NCBI GenBank assembly: GCA_964640855.1
Contig: CAZXIX010000135.1
Span: 1 to 9,601, forward strand
Direction: 5' to 3'
Length of the DNA stretch: 9,601 nucleotides
DNA from: JAJDFU01 sp964640855
Lineage (GTDB): Bacteria > Bacteroidota > Bacteroidia > Chitinophagales > Saprospiraceae
The position numbers were made by a program, and so were the translations under genes. The notes beneath the pieces are model-generated. The model was not told where the DNA came from, did not search any database, and was given only the letters and a program-made list of their open reading frames with translations. Shown here piece after piece: positions 1 through 6,628 of this stretch (position 1 is the first letter of the stretch; each line of letters begins with the position of its first letter).

Positions 1-3000
1 CCAGGTATTTTTATTCCCCTGACTTTTCTCATTTGAATCCGGTTCAGGTGTTAACCCACAACAGCGACGGTACCGAGTACGTAAAAGAATTCCAATACGC
101 CCATGAGGTTTTCCAGGAGGAAGGAAGTGGGGTCTTGTCGGAAATGTTAGACCGAAATATGGTTTCCATACCCTTACAAACGTTGGATAGGGTAGGGGGT
201 AAATATGTTTCCGGCTCGCAAATTTCCTATTCTTTTTTCAATCCCGATTCAGGGGAACCAGACTCTGTTTTTGCTGAAAATGCCATCCTGGCTCCCTATC
301 AATTTTTCAGCTATGAGGCCGATTCTACCTTTGGAGAGGGTACTTTTGAAAGGATTAGAAGCATCGAGGAAGTAGATATTCATACCGGCTTTCCAAGCCA
401 GGTGCGCCAAAGAGGCTGGGAACCAGAATTTTGGGAATGGGATCCGAAATCTCATGTTTTGCTATCGAAAACATTTGAAGGGTTTACCACCCGTTTCGAA
501 TACTTTGAAGGCAGTAAACTACTACGTAAAACGATTGCTATCGATGGGCAAATAAAGGAATATAAGTATGATGGCCTCAATCGATTGGTTTCCATTCTTT
601 CCAGGGATGGACATGTTACAGAATCCTATCGATATAACTTGAAGGAGGGAGGAATAGGCTCGAATTTCCTGGAATCCAAAATCATTTACGACGAGATGGC
701 GGGTAGCGGATTGAAGGAAAGAGTGACTCGGACTTATGTAGATGGACTTGGAAAAGTGATCGAGAAGATTCAACTCGGGGAAGGACCGGGCGGGAGAGAT
801 ATGGTTAAGGCGATAGATTACGATGGCTTCGGCAGGCCGGTCCGCCAGTACGAACCTGTTGCCGGAGAATTGGGGACGGGAAAATATATCAAGCTGGATC
901 CGGGTTACCCCCATACCCTTACCGAGTATGAAGCATCTCCGCTGAGCAGACCCATATCCGTCGTTCCGCCAGAATGGTATGCGACGCGTCGGGAATACGG
1001 AACCAATGCAGAAGCGATAACGGTAGGCCCTATCAAATATCCCCCACAAAGTCTTTTCCAGGAAGTGATCACGGATCCGGAAAACGTGAAAGAAATTACG
1101 TACAAGGACCAACAAGGCAGATTGGTTTGGCGGCAAACTTCCCGGGAAGAAGAAGTAAATGCGACTCAGTATGTGTACGACTTAAAAGGAAGGCTGTCGT
1201 TGGTCATTCCCCCTGCGGCGAGGATTGAGGATGAAAACTTATTATTCCAATACCAATACGATCGGCGTGATAATATCATTCGGAAAAAACTTCCGGATCA
1301 GACATTTTCCCATAAGTATTTATATAATGACCGCAACCTGCTAACCTGGCAGCAGGATCCCTCCCAATCCGAAAAAAATTACTGGATACATCACCGGTAT
1401 GACAGTTACGGAAGAAACCTGTCCAGTCGAAAAATTCAACTCGAAAAAGAACCAGCCCCCAACGCTACCAGCGAGGGTGGATTTTTGCTCCAATCCAATG
1501 AATATGATGGAACAACACGTGGGGAGTTGGGAAAAAAGGTCCGGTCAGAGGTAGCGTTGTTGGATGGGACCGGCCTAATTTCCACCCGTTATGCGTACGA
1601 CAGGTATGGGAGGATCATTGAAGAGGCCGGAAATCACCATCTCCATTTGGATGATCCTCAGTCCCGGATAGTATCCTTCCAGTGGGATTGGGCTGATAAT
1701 CTCCTATCGGAAACGCGGCTATTGAATTTCCCCAAATTAGGCCAAACCAGCTGGACGGAACGAACTGAATACGATGCAGCAGGACGACCTGTAGCTCACT
1801 ATTTCACCCCCGACCGACAGAAAGAACAGCAACTGAATGCCCTGGATTACAATTTAAAAAACCAGTTAAAATCCAGAAAAATCGGGAAGGTTGACCTGGC
1901 TTGGCTCCAGAAGGTGGATTACCAATACCTTCCGAATGGATATCTGGCATCTTTAAATGCCTCAGCGTTTCATCAATATGGGCCTTCTCCTTTGGCTTTG
2001 GGGGAGAGGATGAAGACTCCCGACTTTCAAGGAAAAAAAATACCGGAAAATGGGGAATTGGATCTTTTTGCATTAAAGCTCCACTATGATAACCCCGATG
2101 CACCGGGAAGCAGGGCCCTCAGGAATGGGAACATATCACAATGGAATTGGCAGGTGGCGGGAAGGTCTGTTCAGTCCAATTGGTTTGAATACGATTATCT
2201 GGGCAGGTTAATCCAATCTAATTCAGGGCAAAAACATGGCACGGATTCGCCTTACTTCGATGATGATCTCTTCCATACGGTTTATGATTATGACTCCAGG
2301 GGAAATCTTACCTACCTGGAGAGAAAGGGATTGTATTGGAATCAGACAGAGTCCAGATATGTTGGAGACGTAATAGATCAACTGAATTATCGCTATGTGG
2401 CCGGAACAAACCAAATTCAGAATATCCAAGATACTGCGCCAAACCCTTTGGCTGCTGGGTATGGGTATGCACCTCCGATTGAAGAAGAGTATTACACCTA
2501 TGATTCGAATGGGAATATAACCTATGATCCCTCCCAGGAGGTAACCCTTGAATACAACTACCTGAATCTGCCGGAACGCATCATTCATAACGATGGGCGT
2601 GAAATGTATATTCTCTACGATGCATCGGGTCGGAAAGTCAGCCAATGGATTCGCTCCTGTGGAACGGAAATGGGTAGTGACCTAAACGAAAAGGAGCCTA
2701 CCGGATTAGACATCAGCGTTCTCCCGGGCTTATTGAATGCAGAGGCAGATAACCAACCTCCGCTTGCCATTTTCACGCCTTCTCTGGAAGAAGAAGCGAT
2801 ACCCGAACAGCTTACCTTGGACGCAAGCCTGTCTTCAGACCCCGATGGTAGGATAGCTGGATATTACTGGGATCTGGGTGACGGGCAGATAGCTGAAGGG
2901 CAGAAAATAACTCATATTTATGAAACGCCTGGAAAGTATAGGGTGACTTTGGTCGCCGTTGACGATCAGGGTGCGCAAAGCAGCTTTTTCCTCACGGTAA

Positions 3001-4664
3001 ATATAGAAGGAACCTTCCAGGTAGATTTGGATGGCGACGGATTCTATTCAGACGAAGACTGCATGGATTCCAACCCGAGCGTTTTCCCGGGTGCTCCTGA
3101 ATTTTGCGATGGCATAGATAACGACTGCGACGGAGAAATTGATGAAGGCGGTGTGGAGCCCAATGTTTTGGAAGTGGCTTGTATAAATCTGGGTCAATAC
3201 AGGATAATTTTGGCGCTGGAGGGAAGTTATCTGTTGGATGTCGAAGATGCAGATTACTGGTCTTCTTTTCCCGGCGGCCAAGTCATGATCATCATGCCGG
3301 CCGGCGTTCCTGCCACTCTGAATCTCATCCACGACAGCGGTTGTCTAACCCATTATTCGATCGCCCCCCCGGATTGCCTTACCCAGGATCGGGACGGAGA
3401 TGGCTATGCTCTGGTCAACGACTGCGACGATTGGAACCCCAAGATCCATCCGGGGATGACCGAACGATGTTTTGATCATTTGGATAATAATTGCAACGGC
3501 GAAATTGATGAGCGCTCCTACCGGTTAAGTAATAATGTAGTCCAGGGAGACCATCCGAACTGGGGCAGGGATGCATATGACCTGAGGCGTGATTACCTGG
3601 AAGGCTTGGAATTTTTGAACGGGGAATTGGAAGCTGTGTATTTTGAAGACGGTCGGCTTTACTTTTTCAATTCGGATTCCGCTCGTTATGAATGGAACCT
3701 CAAGGATCATTTGGGTAATGTGCGCGTCACCTTCACGGATAAAAATGGGAACGGAAAAGTTGACCTGGACGAAGACCCTGTGAAGTCTGAGCTTCTTCAG
3801 GAAAGCCACTATTACCCCTTTGGTATGCGGATGAATGGCCCTTGGGTACAGAATCGGAAGGCCAGTCGATACGGGTATAATGGAAAAGAAAAGGTGGACG
3901 AATTGGGGTTGGGGTGGTATGCGTATGGCGCTAGGTATTACGACCCCGCAATTGCAAGATTTATCGAAGTAGACCCGATCAGCAATGGGTTTCCATGGGT
4001 GAGTACTTACAATTATGCTGAGAATAGTCCAATGGCGAATATTGACCTGCACGGGTTGCAAAAGGTTAGTATACATCACATAGGGCAATTGGTATTAAAT
4101 GGTAGTTCGTACCCTACGGCTGGAAAAGCGACCTTGGATATTGGAGATAACAATAACATTAATTTTAGCATTTCTCTTGAAGGCCTAGGTGCTATTACAG
4201 GATCATATTCTAAAAATGATGGTTTTCAGGTCTCCTCTGGTGCTTCATTTGACCTCCAAGAACTTTCATTCGAGGTCGATAGACCGAGTGGAATTGTTTT
4301 ACCTAAATGGGCAATTAGAATAGGGCTTAGGAAAGCTAAAGGTGTATTTACACCCGACAATTTGGAAGAGGCTTTTTCATTAAGTGAGGAAGATAAAAGA
4401 TTTAATGAATCAATGCGTTTCCTTTTAAGTAGTATAGGGCGGCTAGTTGATGAAGATATTTTAACTGGAATATATGACTATGATGGATCAAAAGATATTG
4501 CTACAAATGATAAAGGGGAAGTTTATGTTAGGAAGTTTACTAACATCTATAAAGGTAAGTTTAAAGATGTCGAGTTTACGGATGAAGGAATCAGATTTAA
4601 GGGAAAACTATTAATCAGTTTTACTGAGCAAAAGTGTGTAAAAAATTGCAATGAAAACGAATAA
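1..4664 (+). CDS. RHS/YD-repeat polymorphic toxin-like protein, 5' end outside the window
   Basis: Large RHS-family protein that would form a hollow YD-repeat shell around a C-terminal effector, as known for RHS/Tc-type toxins. The first in-window initiator-like codon is TTG at 33, but the frame is open to base 3 and encodes RYFYSPDFSH before it, so the gene begins upstream. Residues are numbered from that TTG. YD repeats run from about 177 to 875 (YKYDGLNRL, YDYLGRLIQS, YTYDSNGNI, YDASGRKVS). A PKD domain (about 907-993) and two MopE-type motifs (about 997-1040 and 1118-1160) follow. The RHS core then resumes (about 1179-1342) with DHLGNVRVTF, YYPFGM1265, GYNGKE and GARYYDP1305. The last 201 residues are a variable tip with no recognised fold. 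Secretion is expected, but the signal would lie outside the window. The family call is sure; toxicity is inferred. Confidence 0.93.
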   Translation, partial: RYFYSPDFSHLNPVQVLTHNSDGTEYVKEFQYAHEVFQEEGSGVLSEMLDRNMVSIPLQTLDRVGGKYVSGSQISYSFFNPDSGEPDSVFAENAILAPYQFFSYEADSTFGEGTFERIRSIEEVDIHTGFPSQVRQRGWEPEFWEWDPKSHVLLSKTFEGFTTRFEYFEGSKLLRKTIAIDGQIKEYKYDGLNRLVSILSRDGHVTESYRYNLKEGGIGSNFLESKIIYDEMAGSGLKERVTRTYVDGLGKVIEKIQLGEGPGGRDMVKAIDYDGFGRPVRQYEPVAGELGTGKYIKLDPGYPHTLTEYEASPLSRPISVVPPEWYATRREYGTNAEAITVGPIKYPPQSLFQEVITDPENVKEITYKDQQGRLVWRQTSREEEVNATQYVYDLKGRLSLVIPPAARIEDENLLFQYQYDRRDNIIRKKLPDQTFSHKYLYNDRNLLTWQQDPSQSEKNYWIHHRYDSYGRNLSSRKIQLEKEPAPNATSEGGFLLQSNEYDGTTRGELGKKVRSEVALLDGTGLISTRYAYDRYGRIIEEAGNHHLHLDDPQSRIVSFQWDWADNLLSETRLLNFPKLGQTSWTERTEYDAAGRPVAHYFTPDRQKEQQLNALDYNLKNQLKSRKIGKVDLAWLQKVDYQYLPNGYLASLNASAFHQYGPSPLALGERMKTPDFQGKKIPENGELDLFALKLHYDNPDAPGSRALRNGNISQWNWQVAGRSVQSNWFEYDYLGRLIQSNSGQKHGTDSPYFDDDLFHTVYDYDSRGNLTYLERKGLYWNQTESRYVGDVIDQLNYRYVAGTNQIQNIQDTAPNPLAAGYGYAPPIEEEYYTYDSNGNITYDPSQEVTLEYNYLNLPERIIHNDGREMYILYDASGRKVSQWIRSCGTEMGSDLNEKEPTGLDISVLPGLLNAEADNQPPLAIFTPSLEEEAIPEQLTLDASLSSDPDGRIAGYYWDLGDGQIAEGQKITHIYETPGKYRVTLVAVDDQGAQSSFFLTVNIEGTFQVDLDGDGFYSDEDCMDSNPSVFPGAPEFCDGIDNDCDGEIDEGGVEPNVLEVACINLGQYRIILALEGSYLLDVEDADYWSSFPGGQVMIIMPAGVPATLNLIHDSGCLTHYSIAPPDCLTQDRDGDGYALVNDCDDWNPKIHPGMTERCFDHLDNNCNGEIDERSYRLSNNVVQGDHPNWGRDAYDLRRDYLEGLEFLNGELEAVYFEDGRLYFFNSDSARYEWNLKDHLGNVRVTFTDKNGNGKVDLDEDPVKSELLQESHYYPFGMRMNGPWVQNRKASRYGYNGKEKVDELGLGWYAYGARYYDPAIARFIEVDPISNGFPWVSTYNYAENSPMANIDLHGLQKVSIHHIGQLVLNGSSYPTAGKATLDIGDNNNINFSISLEGLGAITGSYSKNDGFQVSSGASFDLQELSFEVDRPSGIVLPKWAIRIGLRKAKGVFTPDNLEEAFSLSEEDKRFNESMRFLLSSIGRLVDEDILTGIYDYDGSKDIATNDKGEVYVRKFTNIYKGKFKDVEFTDEGIRFKGKLLISFTEQKCVKNCNENE
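2751..3511 (+). other. PKD plus two MopE-type metal-binding motifs inserted in the RHS shell
   Basis: Protein segment inside the RHS gene. Residues about 907-993 are a PKD domain, an extracellular beta-sandwich, recognised by DASLSSDPDGRIAGYYWDLG followed by HIYETPGKYRVTL. Next come two repeats of the pattern DxDGDGxxxxxDCxDxNPxxxPG, then C, then DNDCDGEIDE. They are separated by about 75 beta-rich residues containing further cysteines. Repeat 2 has DNNCNGEIDE and keeps every acidic position. The pattern matches the 'putative metal-binding motif' family related to MopE, and calcium or other divalent-metal binding is the likely role. The block separates YDASGRKVS from DYLEGLEFLNGELEAVY, which in many Bacteroidota RHS proteins are joined by only a short linker. 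It therefore looks like a domain insertion. Confidence 0.82.
4059..4664 (+). other. Variable C-terminal tip of the RHS protein (candidate effector domain)
   Basis: About 201 residues follow the conserved RHS junction NSPMANIDLHGL, the place where RHS proteins normally switch from shell to toxin. The tip starts with a predicted beta-rich stretch (alternating hydrophobic and polar residues, NNNINFSISLEGLGAITGSY). It then has a charged helical middle (EEAFSLSEEDKRFNESMRFL) and ends in a lysine-rich beta segment with two close cysteines (EQKCVKNCNENE). I recognise no nuclease, deaminase, ADP-ribosyltransferase or peptidase motif. The base composition becomes AT-rich right at the junction, which fits a tip acquired separately from the shell. 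Confidence 0.7.
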
Positions 4665-4896
4665 ATCCAATAAGAAAGTAGTCTATATCATGCTATCCAT
4701 CCCATTGATCATGGCTGTAGTTGTTTGTGTAATTTACTACTACTTGGGAATCGGCTTTGGGAATGCGGTGGTTGAAACTGCCAAAGGCATAGAGAAAGCA
4801 AAAGAAGAATGGGCTCAGGAAGGAGTAAACCCAATGGATACGATCAAAGAAAAAGTGATGGAACTTTCACCCGATAGCACAAAAAATGAAGAATAA
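4651..4896 (+). CDS. Small single-pass membrane protein, candidate immunity protein
   Basis: An 81-residue protein with a short basic N-terminus (KTNKSNKK), one strong transmembrane helix at about residues 10-33 (VVYIMLSIPLIMAVVVCVIY), then a soluble charged tail (IEKAKEEWAQEGVNPMDTIK). Positive-inside topology would place the tail outside the cytoplasm. It starts inside the RHS gene, with a 14-base overlap in another frame (ATGAAAACGAATAA contains both the start and the RHS stop). It is therefore probably translated by coupling. Immediate position after a toxin tip is where RHS immunity genes sit, so immunity is a reasonable guess, but I recognise no known immunity family. A decayed copy of its tail lies at 6307-6402. 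That a second copy once existed supports this as a genuine gene. Confidence 0.68.
   Translation: MKTNKSNKKVVYIMLSIPLIMAVVVCVIYYYLGIGFGNAVVETAKGIEKAKEEWAQEGVNPMDTIKEKVMELSPDSTKNEE
4789..4878 (+). repeat. Duplicated segment, copy 1 (tail of the small membrane protein gene)
   Basis: These 90 bases encode residues 47-76 of the protein at 4651 and align without gaps to 6307-6396. By hand count 73 of 90 bases and 21 of 30 residues are identical. Both copies share the core IEKAKEEW followed by QEG, NPM and KEK. Confidence 0.85.
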
Positions 4897-5111
4897 AAGC
4901 ATTAAATACTCAAGAAGCATGGAGTTTTTGCTAAAAAACAGGAAGGAATGCTTGGTGTTGGGTGCTATCGAAAGAGTCCTATTACTTTTTTTTGGAAAAG
5001 AGTATAATCTGCCTTTTCAAAAGCTTTTTATCCACCTACGATCCCAGGCTTGGCGGCTTAGTATTATTATTCAGTTTGGTCTTTTTGGGCATTATTGATC
5101 CTCTCTGTTGA
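4886..5111 (+). pseudogene. Small membrane protein gene, frameshifted relative of the gene at 6064
   Basis: The ATG at 4886 overlaps the stop of the preceding gene by 11 bases (ATGAAGAATAA), so it is positioned for coupled translation. Read straight, the frame gives a 70-residue protein ending at 5098. Halfway through, homology to the gene at 6064 moves to another frame. Before the T8 run at 4986-4993 the peptide is LVLGAIERVLLLF. After it, the downstream frame, ending with TGA at 5109-5111, encodes FLEKSIICLFKSF and then STYDPRLGGLVLLF. This matches FLLRNIFYFAKSF and SGGYDPGLGGLILLF of the 6064 product, with 18 of 36 residues identical and no gaps. One T fewer restores a single frame of about 75 codons. 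It could be a true pseudogene, a phase-variable tract, or a homopolymer sequencing error. Confidence 0.72.
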
Positions 5112-5206
5112 GTTGATATGCTACCTCCATTTTAAGATATGGACGGTCTCAAACATTAATTTGTATTTAGCGTACTGTCAAAAAGCTTTAAACTAAACTT
5201 CAAAAA

Positions 5207-5788
5207 ATGAGCAAGACTATTACCTGTTTTTTACTCCTTTTTGGGTTAGTTGGGTGTTCAAACAAAACATTCATCCCCAATGAGTTAAAAAAAATTAATC
5301 CCTATCAAGAAGGACAAAAAATAACGTTTATCTCTCAAGATGGCAAAGTATCCACTTTAGAAGTCCGGAAGGTAGAGGGCGGCCAATTCCCGGAAGGGCT
5401 GGGGCAATTCCGCAATGAAAGACTAAAAGTAGTTGTTTATCGTAAATCAATGACCTCTGAATCAGGGAAAGAAACCCGTATTTTGACCCTGCTGGCAAAA
5501 GACCTTAATTACCCGGATAGAATTCATTTTAGTATATCCTTGAAAGAGGCATATCTCCAAATGGAGGGTATCAGTCTCACAAAGTTTAATTCATTGGATG
5601 AAATAGAATTGGATACCAGATACCACCATTATGATGATGTAGTTTTCGTGGAAAGCCCCCCTAAGGTTAGAATATATGACAATGAAATCAAAGAGTTTTA
5701 TTGGAGTAAATCAAAGGGATACGTTCGACTTGTTCAAAACAATGGCGTAGTATGGGACTTACAAAGTTCTAACGTGGGTTCATATTAA
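5207..5788 (+). CDS. Hypothetical lipoprotein
   Basis: A 193-residue protein with a type II signal peptide: basic start, hydrophobic run CFLLLFGLVGC, and lipobox LVGC with Cys17 as the lipidated residue. The mature part is beta-strand-rich and hydrophilic. It has FYWSKSKGYVRLVQNNG near the C-terminus, followed by VVWDLQ. That ending resembles the strand pair closing many uncharacterised Bacteroidota cell-surface lipoproteins, but I recognise no named family. The start is set by the signal peptide; an A-rich stretch (CTTCAAAAA) precedes the ATG, as is common in the phylum, which rarely uses Shine-Dalgarno sites. It stands among small genes behind an RHS toxin, so a role in self-protection at the envelope is possible but unproven. 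Confidence 0.8.
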   Translation: MSKTITCFLLLFGLVGCSNKTFIPNELKKINPYQEGQKITFISQDGKVSTLEVRKVEGGQFPEGLGQFRNERLKVVVYRKSMTSESGKETRILTLLAKDLNYPDRIHFSISLKEAYLQMEGISLTKFNSLDEIELDTRYHHYDDVVFVESPPKVRIYDNEIKEFYWSKSKGYVRLVQNNGVVWDLQSSNVGSY

Positions 5789-5846
5789 TTTATTTCTGAT
5801 TACTGTCCTGGGTTATGGATCACTGTAGAAGAAGAAACCTACGAAC

Positions 5847-6044
5847 ATGGCTAAAAGGAATCATTTGATTTACATTAGTCTTTCCATTGTTCTTTCCTGG
5901 TGCATTTCTATGAGTTCAGACCTGGTTAAACTGGAGCTTGGGGTCATAATCAATATCCTTTATCCGATCATCTTTGGTATACTTTCGGTAATAATTTACT
6001 TGATCGGTTCATGGATATTTAAAGGAAATGACTTGAAAACATGA
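5847..6044 (+). CDS. Small two-helix membrane protein, unknown function
   Basis: A 65-residue protein with a basic start (MAKRNH), a first hydrophobic helix at about residues 7-23 (LIYISLSIVLSWCISMS), a short polar turn (SDLVKLEL), and a second helix at about 32-57 (IINILYPIIFGILSVIIYLI). It ends in a basic and polar tail (KGNDLKT). Both termini are predicted cytoplasmic. I do not recognise a family. It lies 58 bases after the lipoprotein gene and 19 bases before the next small membrane gene, and the two neighbours share the pre-start string ACGAACATG. That spacing suggests one transcript. Because it is so small the call rests on its clean two-helix topology and context. Confidence 0.55.
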   Translation: MAKRNHLIYISLSIVLSWCISMSSDLVKLELGVIINILYPIIFGILSVIIYLIGSWIFKGNDLKT

Positions 6045-6063
6045 AGCAAGATATTTAACGAAC

Positions 6064-6291
6064 ATGAAAATAATCTACTCTTTAGGTTTGGTGTTAGGAA
6101 TCATCTTTGGTGGAATGTCTCTTTATTTTTTATTGAGGAATATATTTTACTTTGCCAAGAGTTTTTCGGGTGGTTATGATCCTGGACTGGGCGGATTGAT
6201 CTTGTTGTTTTACGGTTTTTTATTTGGGGTGATTCTGGTTGGTTGCTTTTTAATAATCAATTTTTGTTATCACAAGATTTATCGGTCTTGA
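6064..6291 (+). CDS. Small two-helix membrane protein, intact relative of the frameshifted gene at 4886
   Basis: A 75-residue protein with hydrophobic helix 1 at about residues 3-27 (LGLVLGIIFGGMSLYFLL), a loop with the conserved string YDPGLGG, and helix 2 at about 43-68 (LILLFYGFLFGVILVGCFL). It ends with a short basic tail (CYHKIYRS). Conservation of the YDPxLGGL loop in the damaged copy at 4886-5111 shows that this is a real protein family present twice in the locus. No named family is recognised. It is followed 15 bases later by a beheaded copy of the gene at 4651, so the two gene types are adjacent in both places but in opposite order. Confidence 0.65.
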   Translation: MKIIYSLGLVLGIIFGGMSLYFLLRNIFYFAKSFSGGYDPGLGGLILLFYGFLFGVILVGCFLIINFCYHKIYRS

Positions 6292-6306
6292 TCAAGTTTT
6301 CAATAG

Positions 6307-6402
6307 ATAGAGAAAGCCAAAGAAGAATGGGGTCAGGAAGGAGCAAATCCAATGGAAACTTCCAAAGAAAAAGCATTAGAATTTTCACCGGAATACTCAT
6401 AA
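6307..6402 (+). pseudogene. Truncated duplicate (copy 2) of the tail of the gene at 4651
   Basis: The frame starting at 6307 encodes IEKAKEEWGQEGANPMETSK and continues for 11 more residues to a TAA at 6400-6402. It is closed on the left by an in-frame TAG at 6304-6306, with no start codon and no membrane helix. It matches residues 47-76 of the protein at 4651 (21 of 30 identical). It is therefore the C-terminal relic of a second copy whose 5' half has been lost. The longer open frame crossing this place (6243-6440) reads the relic in the wrong phase and is not a gene. Confidence 0.85.
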
Positions 6403-6628
6403 TCCCAGCAGGTTTAGCTATGGCTATCTGCTTCGGGTAATTCGTAACTACGCAGATAAATTCTTCCTCACACTCCAGTTTACTCTTTGGAAAGCAACCA
6501 ACTCATCAAAAGGATTGTCGCGTAGCCTGCACCTGCTGTAACTTATCGATGGGAAGCACCGCCCAATGCATTCGCCCACAACAAACCCCTTTCGGCGACT
6601 GGAAGTGGCCGGTCCTTGGGTGCCCTCC
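6403..6628. other. Non-coding junction between AT-rich toxin strip and GC-rich chromosome
   Basis: No convincing gene on either strand. The first part still looks like the AT-rich strip, and GC content rises from about 6540 on. The stretch separates the plus-strand small genes from the 3' end of the minus-strand DUF2490 gene, so transcription converges here. I found no hairpin followed by a T-run, no tRNA, and no direct repeat that would mark an attachment site. Confidence 0.5.

Noticed and set aside
522..1136. Long open frame of 204 codons on the minus strand inside the RHS gene
   Set aside because: It is the antisense of strongly conserved YD-repeat coding sequence and shows no protein-like domain; it is a shadow of the real gene.
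3179..3475. 98-codon plus-strand frame inside the PKD/MopE region
   Set aside because: It overlaps the RHS gene in another phase and encodes no recognisable protein pattern.
2800..3600. Possibility of a CRISPR array or tandem DNA repeat in the Asp/Gly-rich region
   Set aside because: The repetition is at protein level (two MopE-type motifs about 120 residues apart) with divergent DNA; there are no regularly spaced identical repeats.
5150..5206. Possible promoter with ATTAATTTG before the lipoprotein gene
   Set aside because: It resembles TAnnTTTG but is one base short between TA and TTTG, and no paired -33 element is visible.
6407..6432. Imperfect hairpin (AGCAG / TAGC - TATG - GCTA / CTGCT) after the 6307 relic
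   Set aside because: It has an internal loop and no T-run after it, so it is not a convincing intrinsic terminator.
6243..6440. Open frame of 65 codons on the plus strand after the small membrane gene at 6064
   Set aside because: It overlaps the 3' end of that gene and reads the 6307-6402 relic out of phase, giving a low-complexity basic peptide. The homologous frame is a different one.
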